64,000 bases of DNA from BJ22 sp021298375 (GTDB lineage: Bacteria; Planctomycetota; Planctomycetia; Pirellulales; Pirellulaceae). Position 1 is the stretch's first letter. Each line of letters begins with the position of its first letter. The stretch covers positions 124,001 through 188,000 of the forward strand of contig JBKDOL010000006.1 in the NCBI GenBank assembly GCA_046343015.1. Direction: 5' to 3'. Of this stretch, positions 1 through 8,237 are shown piece by piece. A program made the translations under genes and the position numbers. Below the pieces are notes generated by a model. The model saw only the letters and a list, made by a program, of their open reading frames with translations, was not told the origin of the DNA and made no database searches.

Positions 1-370
1 GCGCGACTCTGCGTTTCCAAACCGCGAGGAACCACCCAATCGCCATAATCCGCAGCTGTTTCCCGCTGGTTTTCTTCATCTTTACCCAGCTTCTCGCGGA
101 CTGGTTGGCGCCCGTGGGCATCCCCCGATAAAATCCGCGACATGACAAGCGAGCCAGGCAGCCACTGCCGGTAACCGCAGGAGAGCTTGTCGTCGGGAAA
201 GGATCGTCTGATTTTGCTTTGTCGCGGGGAAACGCATCGCGCCTGTCAGGCCAAGTTCTGTCAGGTCAAGTTCTGTCAGGCCAAGTCCGCACGCCGGTAA
301 ACGGTACCGCGGACAGCTGGCGGGAAGCGGTGTTTGCCTGGCACCTGGCCAGGCTGGGGAGGGGAACTCG
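1..370. other. Non-coding stretch at window start
   Basis: I see no convincing reading frame here. The only structure is a 15-bp direct repeat in three copies at 243-287. The stretch may hold the end of a neighbouring gene outside the window and the promoter of the Nudix-like gene, but neither can be pinned down. Confidence 0.5.
243..287. repeat. 15-bp tandem repeat, 3 copies
   Basis: Three head-to-tail copies of a unit reading ctgtcaggccaagtt, at 243-257, 258-272 and 273-287, with a single changed base in copy 2 and one in copy 3. It lies about 80 bp upstream of the Nudix-like gene and is one of a series of short spacer repeats in this window. Confidence 0.85.
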
Positions 371-985
371 ATGTCGATTGCACAAGTAGAACAAATCCTG
401 GTCGTTCCAACCGAGGTCTTTCATTCGCTCGGTTATTTTCAGGGGTTCTGTCGCGATGTGGACCAATATCTCGAGACGTTGCTCGACCCCGTCCACGTTC
501 GCTTTCTCCCCCGTCCGGAAATGGAGTCCGACCCAGGTTTCAAGCAACTGATTCCCTACTGCATCCTCCAGCACCGGGACGAATCGGGCAACCTTTGGCT
601 TTATCAATATCGCCGCGGTTCGGGCCAGGGTGAGGCCCGCTTGCACGCCCTGCGGAGCATCGGCATCGGCGGTCACATTTCCTCGGTTGATGCCGCCGAC
701 GGAACGGGCTCTCCCTATCTGGAAGGTTTAAAGCGGGAACTGGATGAAGAGCTGGCTATCGATTGCGGATTTGAGGAACGCTGCGTCGGCCTGCTGAATG
801 ATGACGGCAACGACGTGGGCCGCGTTCACCTCGGCGTCGTCCATTTGCTGGATCTCGAATCGCAAGACGTCCGCCCTCGGGAAGTCGATCTTGCTAACGC
901 CGGATTTGAGAGGCTGGAGAGCATTCTGTCGGAGATCGACCAATTCGAAACTTGGTCTCAGATTTGCCTCCGCGCGTTGTTCTAA
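371..985 (+). CDS. Nudix-like predicted phosphoesterase
   Basis: A 204-residue soluble protein. The centre carries a Nudix-like signature: a GIGGH start, then after a longer than usual loop the helix EGLKRELDEEL (residues about 119-129), which supplies the RE-x2-EE metal-binding glutamates. The N-terminus (VVPTEVFHSLGYFQGF) resembles the small MutT-related family annotated as predicted phosphoesterase. Nudix enzymes hydrolyse nucleoside diphosphate derivatives; the substrate cannot be read from sequence. It stands alone, with 255 bp to the next gene. The ATG at 371 is preceded by a purine-rich GGGGAGGGG stretch that can serve as ribosome binding site. Family level fairly sure, substrate unknown. 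Confidence 0.75.
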   Translation: MSIAQVEQILVVPTEVFHSLGYFQGFCRDVDQYLETLLDPVHVRFLPRPEMESDPGFKQLIPYCILQHRDESGNLWLYQYRRGSGQGEARLHALRSIGIGGHISSVDAADGTGSPYLEGLKRELDEELAIDCGFEERCVGLLNDDGNDVGRVHLGVVHLLDLESQDVRPREVDLANAGFERLESILSEIDQFETWSQICLRALF

Positions 986-1240
986 ATTTCCGCCGCCGGG
1001 AGGACTCGGGCAAACCTGACGACGGGTCCAACGGACTCAGCGCGGGACGGCTCACGACAATCGGTATCTCTGGACTGCTCAGCTTGATCGCTTCTCTGCT
1101 CAAGCCCAGTCAACCAAATTGACAGCTCCTCCAGTTTGTGTGAATCACGGCAAGGCAACTGGCGATGGTTTAACGAAGAGGACCGCTATCGGACTGCATT
1201 CCTTTCCGACGAAACTCGTCTGGTTTAAAGTTTGCGGCGA

Positions 1241-2506
1241 ATGACGGTCGTGGCGATTTCGCGGCAATCGTTGGAGCCAGCCCCTGTGAGACGCTGTGGA
1301 AGAATCTTAGTTTTGTGCGTCGCGTTCGCTGCCCCTGTTCAAGTGGGGATGGTGCCGGCCGAGGCTCAGTCTCGCTGGTCCACCGAAGACAACTGGTCGA
1401 ATCAATCGACGTCCACTCCCCGTCCTGCTCCAGCTGCCCCAAACTCGGGCTCTGTCGAATGGAGTCGGCCGAATAACTATCCGGGTAATTACCCACCCAT
1501 CGGTGCTTACCCGGGACAGCTTGGCGGACAGGGCGGTTACGGGCATCAACATGGTCACCATGGTCAGCATGGTCAACATGGTCAGCATTTCGATGACGTA
1601 AACTTGGGACTGATTCTCACTCCGGACTGGGTCGGCGGTTGGAACTCCGCCCCCAACTCGGCCAGTGGCGGATACTACGCGCCCGGTGGGGAGGCCTTCG
1701 GGCAACCGGTGTTGAACCAGCCTCCCTTTTACTCCGGGCAGCCGGCACCGAATTTCTACCAAGCACCGCGTGCGGGATTGGGAACAGCGGAGGGACGAGG
1801 ACAGTCGCAGTACATCCCCCCTCGCTCAGGCAGCGGATCGGGTGGTGCGAACCCAGCGCTGGCCAACGATGGCGCGGAGCCCGAGCTTGCCGCGACTGGC
1901 TCGGGCCGGAAAATTGACCACGCTGAATCGACCAGCAAACGTCGCTCCATTTTGGTTCGCCCGGAATCCGACCCAACGCTCAGCCAGACGCTGGCGACCG
2001 GAACTCCGGCTGAATCCGATTATGAAACATCGCGAGCAGCATTTGCGGCCGGCGAATACCATGCGGCGCTGGGCGCCGCCACGGCAGCTGCTGCCGCTGA
2101 TCCCGCCAATGGCAAGCTGCAACTCTATCTCGCGCATTGCCATTTTGCCGTTGGCGAGTTCGAGCAGTCAGCGCGTGCTTTGAACAGCGCCTTCGCGCAG
2201 CTGCCTCCCGAACAGTGGGGGCTGGTGATCGAGAATTTCCGACAGTTTTACAAACGGAATGACTACGTCAAGCAATTTGACGAATTGCTCAGCTTCTCGC
2301 AGCAGGCTGGCCAGAAGGAGCTGGGAGCCGCGCTGCAGGCCTATCATTACCGCTATCTTGGACATCCCGATGCGGCCGCCGAGCAGTTGCAGATAGCGCT
2401 GCAGTCAGCCGCGCCACCGCAACTCGCAAAGGAGTTGAAGTCGCTCCTGCAGTCCTCAGCGAATCGAAGGACTCCTCCGCTGCCAACGCCCATCGCTGGA
2501 AATTAG
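1241..2506 (+). CDS. Secreted His-rich protein with C-terminal TPR repeats
   Basis: A 421-residue exported protein if started at the ATG at 1241 (a TTG at 1232 is in frame). A hydrophobic segment around residues 20-40 ends in an AEAQS-type cleavage site. The middle is rich in Gly, Pro, Ser and Tyr and contains a histidine cluster (about residues 101-117, repeating HGQ) that could bind metal. From about residue 260 there are TPR-like helices (YETSRAAFAAGEYHAALG; LYLAHCHFAVGEFEQSARAL). Probably periplasmic or envelope-associated. No catalytic motif is visible and no specific function is recognised. Its neighbours are not obviously related. Confidence 0.7.
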   Translation: MTVVAISRQSLEPAPVRRCGRILVLCVAFAAPVQVGMVPAEAQSRWSTEDNWSNQSTSTPRPAPAAPNSGSVEWSRPNNYPGNYPPIGAYPGQLGGQGGYGHQHGHHGQHGQHGQHFDDVNLGLILTPDWVGGWNSAPNSASGGYYAPGGEAFGQPVLNQPPFYSGQPAPNFYQAPRAGLGTAEGRGQSQYIPPRSGSGSGGANPALANDGAEPELAATGSGRKIDHAESTSKRRSILVRPESDPTLSQTLATGTPAESDYETSRAAFAAGEYHAALGAATAAAAADPANGKLQLYLAHCHFAVGEFEQSARALNSAFAQLPPEQWGLVIENFRQFYKRNDYVKQFDELLSFSQQAGQKELGAALQAYHYRYLGHPDAAAEQLQIALQSAAPPQLAKELKSLLQSSANRRTPPLPTPIAGN

Positions 2507-2656
2507 TCGGGGCTCGCGCTGGGCACCGCAGCCAATGTCCCATCGCCTCTCTCCCCTGCAACCGTGGTGACGCCGCGGGCGGTGGGGGTGCATTCCGCCA
2601 CTGTCTTTTCGCGCGGTGGCGGTTTATGCTGGACCAAGGAAGTTCCCTCTTCCAGG

Positions 2657-5602
2657 ATGGTTCCTCGGCGACAGACCCAATTGAACGTCGAGGACTCGCT
2701 CCGGTTTTTTGAAAGGGGTCCGAAGTTGGCGTTGCAATCTCCCTTGGGCAATCTTTGGCTCAGCCGTCTGCTCTATTCGCTGCTGGCGATCGTCACGAGC
2801 TGGACGCTGATCGCGCAGCCCCTCGCGGCTCAGGCGCAAGCAACCGCTTCGCCGGGAATTGATTTCGTCCGCGAAATTGCCCCACTGCTTTCGGCTCGTT
2901 GCCTTCAGTGCCATGGCCCGGAAACCGCAGAAGGGGGCGTGCGTCTGGACCGGGCCGAGAACGCTTTGGCCGAAGCCGACTCGGGGTCTCGGCCGATCGT
3001 GCCGGGTGACCCGGCCGCCAGCCATCTGCTGGAACTGGTCGCCGGCGAAGAACCCGAAATGCCCGAGGGAGGTCCGCCCTTAACAGCCGAGGAAATCGAG
3101 CGACTACGCGTCTGGATTGCGTCCGGCGCAGATTGGCCAACAGGTTTTGTGATCGAGCCGCGACGTGAGCTCTGGTCGGTACAGCCTTTGGCGGTGACCG
3201 AGCCCGTTCCGGCTTCCAATCCCTCCGAGGTGCTGGACAGGTTTGTCGAACGCAAGCTGTTCGAGCTGGGATTGCAACGTTCAGCTCCGGCCGCGCCGCA
3301 GACGCTCATCCGCAGGCTCTTCCTCGACGTTATCGGTCTGCCGCCAAGCCAGCAGGAAGTTAACGAGTTCGTCGCGGACCCCAGCGACGCGCGCTATGCA
3401 CAGCTCGTCGATCGCCTTTTGGCCAGCCCGCAGTATGGCGAACGCTGGGGGCGGCACTGGCTGGACGTGGTCCGCTTTGCCGAATCAAACGGCTTTGAGA
3501 CTAACGTCGAGCGTCCTTCGGCTTATCACTATCGAGACTGGGTGATCGAGGCGCTCAACCAAGACCTCCCTTACAATCGATTTTTGGCTTTACAGATTGC
3601 GGGAGACCAACTGGGGGAGGATCGCGCGACGGGGTTTCTCGTCGGCGGACCTTGGGACCAAGTCAAAAGCCCAGACCCGATCCTGACCCAAAATCAACGC
3701 CAGGACGAGTTGGCGGACATGGTCAACACTACGGGCACCGCCTTCTTTGGCCTGACGTTGGGTTGCGCCCGTTGCCACCACCACAAGTTCGATCCGATCA
3801 CCCACACCGATTACTTCGCCTTGGCCTCGCTGTTTGCCGGGGTCCAGCATGGCGAGCGCCAGTTGAAAAACTCCCAGCAGCGCGAACTGGAAGCTCAAGT
3901 AAAGGAGCTGAATGCTCGTCGCTCCCAACTGCGGGGACGGATGCTCGCCTTCGAGCCTGTTTTCGATCCGACCGGTACCCCTCCGCAAAGACGGGCGGCG
4001 GTGAACTCGCGTGAGAACATCGACCGCTTTGCTCCCGTCACCGCCAAGTGGATCCGTTTTACCTGCTTGCAGACGAATCAGGCCGAGCCTTGTCTGGATG
4101 AACTCGAGGTTTGGGCGCTCGACGAAGTCCCAACCGCCGCTGGAAGGCCTGAATCATCGGGCGCTGCCAAGCCTTGGCTGAATGTCGGCTTGGTGACCTG
4201 CGGGGCCAAGGCCAGCTCCTCGGGCGACTATCCGGACCGCAGCAAGCACCGCTTGGAGCAGGTTAACGATGGCCGTGTCGGCAACGATTACAGTTGGATT
4301 TCCAGCGAGTCAGGCAAGGGCTGGGTTGAGATTGAACTCCCGGCCGAGCAGTTGATCAGCGCGGTCGTTTGGGGCCGCGACCGCAACCAGGTTTACCGCG
4401 ATCGGACGCCGATTGAATACCGGATTGAAGTCGCCCGACAGCCCGGTGAATGGCAAACGGTCGCCACGGAAGCGGACCGGCTACCGTTTGGCGGCGATGC
4501 TCCCGCCGCTGTTTCCGAGGCGGTCCCCCCCACCGCCGAGTGGACTGCCCTGCAACGCGAACTGGAGCAACTCGACCAGTCCATCGCCGCGCTCCATCGT
4601 CAGATCACGCTGGCCCAATCAGCCTATGTCGGCACCTTTGTCAGTCAACCTGAACCGACCAAGCGATTGGAACGGGGCGAGGTCACTGCACCGCAGGAAG
4701 TCGTTGGACCGGGGCTGCCTCAATTGCTGGGAGACCTTGAGCTGCCAGTGGACGCCACGGATGGCGAACGCCGTTTGACGCTCGCCCGCTGGCTGGAGAC
4801 TTCAGCGCATCCGCTGCTTGCGCGCGTGATTGTCAATCGAGTCTGGCAGTTTCACTTTGGCCAAGGGCTGGCCGGGACGCCGAGCGATTTCGGCACGAAA
4901 GGGGTGCCGCCGAGTCATCCGGACTTGCTCGATTGGTTGGCAGCGGAACTCGTCGCTCGAGGATGGTCGTTAAAAGCAATCCACAAGCTGGTCCTGCTTT
5001 CGGCGACGTACCGCCAGGATAACAAGCCGAGGTCTGAGGCTCTGCGGCTGGATGCAGGCAACCAGTGGCTCTGGCGGTTCCAGCCGAGGCGATTGGAGAG
5101 CGAGGCGATTCGGGACGCGATGCTCCTGGCCAGCGGAGAGCTCGACTTAAAGCCGGGCGGACCGGGATTTTCGGCGTTCGAGCCCAACGATAACTATGTT
5201 CGGGTTTATCTTCCGCGAGAGACGTTCGGTCCAAACGAGTTTCGTCGAATGATCTACATGCAGAAAATTCGGATGGAACAAGACGCAACCTTTGGTACCT
5301 TCGACACGCCGGATGCCGCCCAAGTCTGTCCAGTCCGCAGTCGCAGTGTCACGCCGTTACAGGCACTCAACCTGCTCAACAGCCCCTTTGTGCTGGGACG
5401 AGCGGCCACCTTGGCGGGGCGTTTGCAAGCCGAGGCGGGGGACCAGGCGGCTGCCCAAATCGACGCCGCTTACCGGCTGCTGTTTGGTCGGTCCGCGACC
5501 GAACCGGAACGGATCGCTGCGGAGCGGCTGGTTGCCCAGTACGGGCTGACGGCACTGTGCCGAGCGTTACTCAACAGCAACGAGTTTCTGATTTTGCCCT
5601 GA
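2657..5602 (+). CDS. Planctomycete cytochrome/PSD1 protein (PSCyt1-DUF1549-DUF1553) with an inserted discoidin-like domain
   Basis: A large exported protein (981 residues from the ATG at 2657; GTG 2564 and TTG 2726 are alternatives, the TTG having a GAAAGGGG stretch upstream). After a hydrophobic signal segment comes a PSCyt1 cytochrome-c-like domain with the haem motif CLQCH, then DUF1549 (FLDVIGLPP, QYGERWGRHWLD) with a second CARCHH motif. A beta-rich insert about residues 450-620 (ITAKW-type start, DELEVW, GWVEIEL) resembles an F5/8 type C (discoidin) domain, followed by a short coiled segment and the DUF1553 domain (VNRVWQFHFGQGL, QALNLLN). This family is greatly expanded in planctomycetes and nearly always sits beside a DUF1501 gene, as here. 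Biochemical role unknown; polysaccharide or sulfated-glycan use is a common guess. Confidence 0.88.
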   Translation: MVPRRQTQLNVEDSLRFFERGPKLALQSPLGNLWLSRLLYSLLAIVTSWTLIAQPLAAQAQATASPGIDFVREIAPLLSARCLQCHGPETAEGGVRLDRAENALAEADSGSRPIVPGDPAASHLLELVAGEEPEMPEGGPPLTAEEIERLRVWIASGADWPTGFVIEPRRELWSVQPLAVTEPVPASNPSEVLDRFVERKLFELGLQRSAPAAPQTLIRRLFLDVIGLPPSQQEVNEFVADPSDARYAQLVDRLLASPQYGERWGRHWLDVVRFAESNGFETNVERPSAYHYRDWVIEALNQDLPYNRFLALQIAGDQLGEDRATGFLVGGPWDQVKSPDPILTQNQRQDELADMVNTTGTAFFGLTLGCARCHHHKFDPITHTDYFALASLFAGVQHGERQLKNSQQRELEAQVKELNARRSQLRGRMLAFEPVFDPTGTPPQRRAAVNSRENIDRFAPVTAKWIRFTCLQTNQAEPCLDELEVWALDEVPTAAGRPESSGAAKPWLNVGLVTCGAKASSSGDYPDRSKHRLEQVNDGRVGNDYSWISSESGKGWVEIELPAEQLISAVVWGRDRNQVYRDRTPIEYRIEVARQPGEWQTVATEADRLPFGGDAPAAVSEAVPPTAEWTALQRELEQLDQSIAALHRQITLAQSAYVGTFVSQPEPTKRLERGEVTAPQEVVGPGLPQLLGDLELPVDATDGERRLTLARWLETSAHPLLARVIVNRVWQFHFGQGLAGTPSDFGTKGVPPSHPDLLDWLAAELVARGWSLKAIHKLVLLSATYRQDNKPRSEALRLDAGNQWLWRFQPRRLESEAIRDAMLLASGELDLKPGGPGFSAFEPNDNYVRVYLPRETFGPNEFRRMIYMQKIRMEQDATFGTFDTPDAAQVCPVRSRSVTPLQALNLLNSPFVLGRAATLAGRLQAEAGDQAAAQIDAAYRLLFGRSATEPERIAAERLVAQYGLTALCRALLNSNEFLILP

Positions 5603-5653
5603 CCGTCAACTGTCGCATTCCTCCCGTCGGAATATTTGAAAGCGGACCCTGAC

Positions 5654-7087
5654 ATGCATCCACTTCTCGCACGCCGTGGTTTTTTGGGTTCGCTGCTGTG
5701 GGGCGGCAGCCAGCTCGGGTTGCTCGGCTTGCTGGAGGCGGACGGCCAATTGCGGGCGGGCGATCAAACTGCGGGCGGGGGAGAGGAACGTCAGCCGCAT
5801 TTCCGGCCGCGGGCCAAAAATTTGCTGGTCGTGTTTGCCTCGGGAGCCTGTAGTCATCTCGACAGCTGGGATTACAAGCCCGAGTTGATCAAGCGCGATG
5901 GCCAGCCAATGCCGGGTGAGGGCCTGATCACCTTTCAGGGGGAGAATGGAAATCTCACGCGGAGTCCCTATGATTTCACGCCGCGCGGCGAGTCCGGAAA
6001 AATGGTCAGTTCGCTCTTTCCCCGGCTCGGGGACTTGGCGGATGAAATCTGTTTTTTGCATGCGATGACCAGCCGCACCAACACGCACGGTCCCGGCGAG
6101 AATTTCATGTCGACCGGGTTTACTCTCGATGGTTTCCCAAGTCTGGGGGCTTGGGTCAACTACGCTCTGGGATCCGAGAATCGGGACTTGCCCGCGTTTG
6201 TGTCGATCCCCGACCCGCGCGGGGTACCCCAGTCGAGCCTGAACAACTGGAGCACCGGCTTTCTTCCGGCAGAGTTTCAGGGGACGCCGATGAATGCGCA
6301 AAAGCCCCTCCGCAATCTCGCCCGGCCGGCTGGAATCTCGGTCGCTGAGGATGAGGCAGTGCGCGCCTTTCTGGACGAGCAGAATCGCAGGCACGCCACC
6401 GAGTTCCCCGGTGAGGATCAATTGCGGGCCCGAATTGCCAGCTATGAACTGGCCGCGCGATTGCAGCTATCGGTGCCCGAAATCATCGATTGGACTCAGG
6501 AACCCCAATACCTTCTCGATGAGTATGGGGCCAACGATTCGGCCAATCCGGTGAAAGCGGGCTTTGCGCGGAATTGCCTGGTGGCCCGCCGACTGATCGA
6601 GCGCGGCGTGCGGGTCGTTCAGTTGTTTAACGGCGCGTATGCGATGGGCGAGGGGGTCGGCAATTGGGACGGCCACAAGACGCTGAAGGCCCAGTACGAC
6701 ATTCACGGTCCGATTCTCGACCAGCCGCTGGCCGCCCTGCTGACTGACATGAAACGCCGCGGCCTGCTCGAGGAGACCCTGGTCGTCTGGTGCACCGAAT
6801 TCGGCCGAATGCCGACTTTCCAAAAAGGAGCAAGTGGTCGAGACCACAATCCGGCGGGCTTCACCTGCTGGATGATGGGGGCTGGGGTTAAACGCGGGTT
6901 CTCCTACGGCGCCACCGATGAGTTTGGCCACAAAGCCCTCGAGCAGGTAACCACGGTTTACGATTTCCACGCCACCATATTACACCTCCTCGGGCTCGAC
7001 CATGAACGTCTGACTTACTACCACAACGGCGCGCAGCGTCGACTGACCGACGTTCACGGTCACGTGATTCGCGAGATTCTGGCCTGA
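5654..7087 (+). CDS. DUF1501 family secreted protein, twin-arginine signal
   Basis: A 477-residue protein from the ATG at 5654; an in-frame TTG lies at 5636. The N-terminus has a twin-arginine motif (RRGFLG) followed by a hydrophobic stretch, indicating export of a folded protein by Tat. The body matches DUF1501, an alkaline-phosphatase/sulfatase-superfamily relative: KNLLVVFASGACSHLDSWDYKP near the start, HGPGENFMSTG, WCTEFGRMP and GRDHNPAGFTCWMMGAG further on, the last holding a likely metal-binding Asp-His. It lies 51 bp after the PSD1 gene on the same strand and the two almost certainly form one transcription unit. Activity of the family has not been established to my knowledge. Confidence 0.9.
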   Translation: MHPLLARRGFLGSLLWGGSQLGLLGLLEADGQLRAGDQTAGGGEERQPHFRPRAKNLLVVFASGACSHLDSWDYKPELIKRDGQPMPGEGLITFQGENGNLTRSPYDFTPRGESGKMVSSLFPRLGDLADEICFLHAMTSRTNTHGPGENFMSTGFTLDGFPSLGAWVNYALGSENRDLPAFVSIPDPRGVPQSSLNNWSTGFLPAEFQGTPMNAQKPLRNLARPAGISVAEDEAVRAFLDEQNRRHATEFPGEDQLRARIASYELAARLQLSVPEIIDWTQEPQYLLDEYGANDSANPVKAGFARNCLVARRLIERGVRVVQLFNGAYAMGEGVGNWDGHKTLKAQYDIHGPILDQPLAALLTDMKRRGLLEETLVVWCTEFGRMPTFQKGASGRDHNPAGFTCWMMGAGVKRGFSYGATDEFGHKALEQVTTVYDFHATILHLLGLDHERLTYYHNGAQRRLTDVHGHVIREILA

Positions 7088-7289
7088 GCCGCTGCGATCC
7101 ATCCGCCTCTTGTTCGGGAACCATCAACCGATCAACATCGACCGGGAATGAGCTGAGCGGATGGGTCACCGCCCGGAGGGCTGGCTGCGCTGAATCCAGT
7201 GAATCTTTTTCGGCGCTTTCGGTCTACAGACGCATTGACATTGGCCTTTGTCTCAAGATTCAAAATCCATAGCTGTAAGGAACATCGCG

Positions 7290-7868
7290 ATGGCTAAGAA
7301 AACTGCAGCCTCCAAAGCCCCTTCGTCTCGAAAAACTACCGTCGCTAAGTCGGCAAGCATGAAGCCCGCGAATGCCAAATTGCCGGGCAAACCGAAAATG
7401 GCAGCTAAGCCCGTTGCAGCCAAGCCCGTTGCAGCCAAGCCCGTTGCGGCTAAGCCCGTTGCGGCCAAGGCGAAAGCGGCGGGCGGCCCCGCGAAGTCAG
7501 CTGGCAAGCCCAGTGGCGGTAAGCAAGTTGAGTGGAGCTACCTGCGAGCCAACTGCAAGACCTGCGAGAAGGCGGAAGCCTGGTTGGCGAAGGCCGGCGT
7601 GGCGATTGGGCCCCGGGTCGATGCGCGGAAGCAAACCATTGGTGCGGCTGAGGGGCTGAAGCTGGCCAAGTGTGTGGCCGAGGTCCGTGTTGCCAAGGGT
7701 ACGGCGGTAACCAGGTTGGACATGAAGAAAGGGGCTCCGGCGGATGCGGAACTCAGCAAGCTGGTGATTGGCCCGACCGGTAATTTACGGGCCCCCTCAC
7801 TGCGACATGGAAACACACTGGTGGTGGGCTTCAACGAACAACTTTACGGAGAGTTCTTTGGTGGCTGA
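7290..7868 (+). CDS. ArsC/Spx-like thioredoxin-fold protein with Lys/Ala-rich histone-like tail
   Basis: A 192-residue protein from the ATG at 7290, which has AAGGA about 9 bases upstream. Residues 1-85 are a basic low-complexity tail of Lys, Ala, Pro and Ser with an AAKPV pentapeptide in four consecutive copies, like histone H1 or chlamydial Hc tails that bind DNA. Residues 87-192 are an ArsC-like thioredoxin fold: WSYLRANCKTCEKAEAWL gives a CxxC redox pair, and the end carries the GNLRAPSLRHG-TLVVGFNE signature typical of this family. Related proteins are annotated as ArsC family (seleno)protein; here both positions are cysteine. Joining a nucleic-acid-binding tail to a redox domain is unusual. 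Cellular role unknown. Confidence 0.8.
   Translation: MAKKTAASKAPSSRKTTVAKSASMKPANAKLPGKPKMAAKPVAAKPVAAKPVAAKPVAAKAKAAGGPAKSAGKPSGGKQVEWSYLRANCKTCEKAEAWLAKAGVAIGPRVDARKQTIGAAEGLKLAKCVAEVRVAKGTAVTRLDMKKGAPADAELSKLVIGPTGNLRAPSLRHGNTLVVGFNEQLYGEFFGG
7401..7460 (+). repeat. Coding 15-bp tandem repeat, 4 copies (AAKPV)
   Basis: Four in-frame copies of a unit like gcagccaagcccgtt, at 7401-7415, 7416-7430, 7431-7445 and 7446-7460, plus a partial fifth. Each encodes AAKPV in the basic tail. Near-identity at DNA level suggests recent slippage expansion, so copy number may vary between strains. Confidence 0.9.
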
Positions 7869-8237
7869 GCGACTTCCACCGCGACAGCCGAGCAGGGCGG
7901 GGGAGCGAGCAATCGGGCCCGCTCCCCATTCGGGCCGGAACCGGGCAATCTTAAATTCAAGCCTGGATCGAAACTTCCCCCCTTCCGCGTGAGCCAAACC
8001 TGGTCAGCAGGCTGCATTCTTCCCACTGAAACTGAAGTTCTTTTGTCTGGTGCTATGCCCTTTTGCCCTGGGGCCTAAAACAAACTCCCCTGAGGCCCTC
8101 AAGGCAGGTCACCTGTCCACCAAACAAGCGGTTCGCGATTGGTGAAAATCAAGTTTTCTTGCGACGGATTGGCGATATTGCCTCGCTTCGGATAAATTGA
8201 GCGAAACCTTTTTTCACACTCCTTTCCGTGGTGTTGC
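7869..8237. other. Spacer with weak hairpin
   Basis: No gene is visible. A hairpin pairs GGGGAGCG (7900-7907) with CGCTCCCC (7920-7927) 32 bp after the ArsC-like gene; it may end transcription but has no T-run. The rest should hold the promoter of the DUF1559 gene, which I could not assign. Confidence 0.4.

Noticed and set aside
7556..7567. Selenocysteine site in the ArsC-like protein
   Set aside because: Related families may use selenocysteine, but both motif positions here are cysteine codons and no in-frame TGA occurs.
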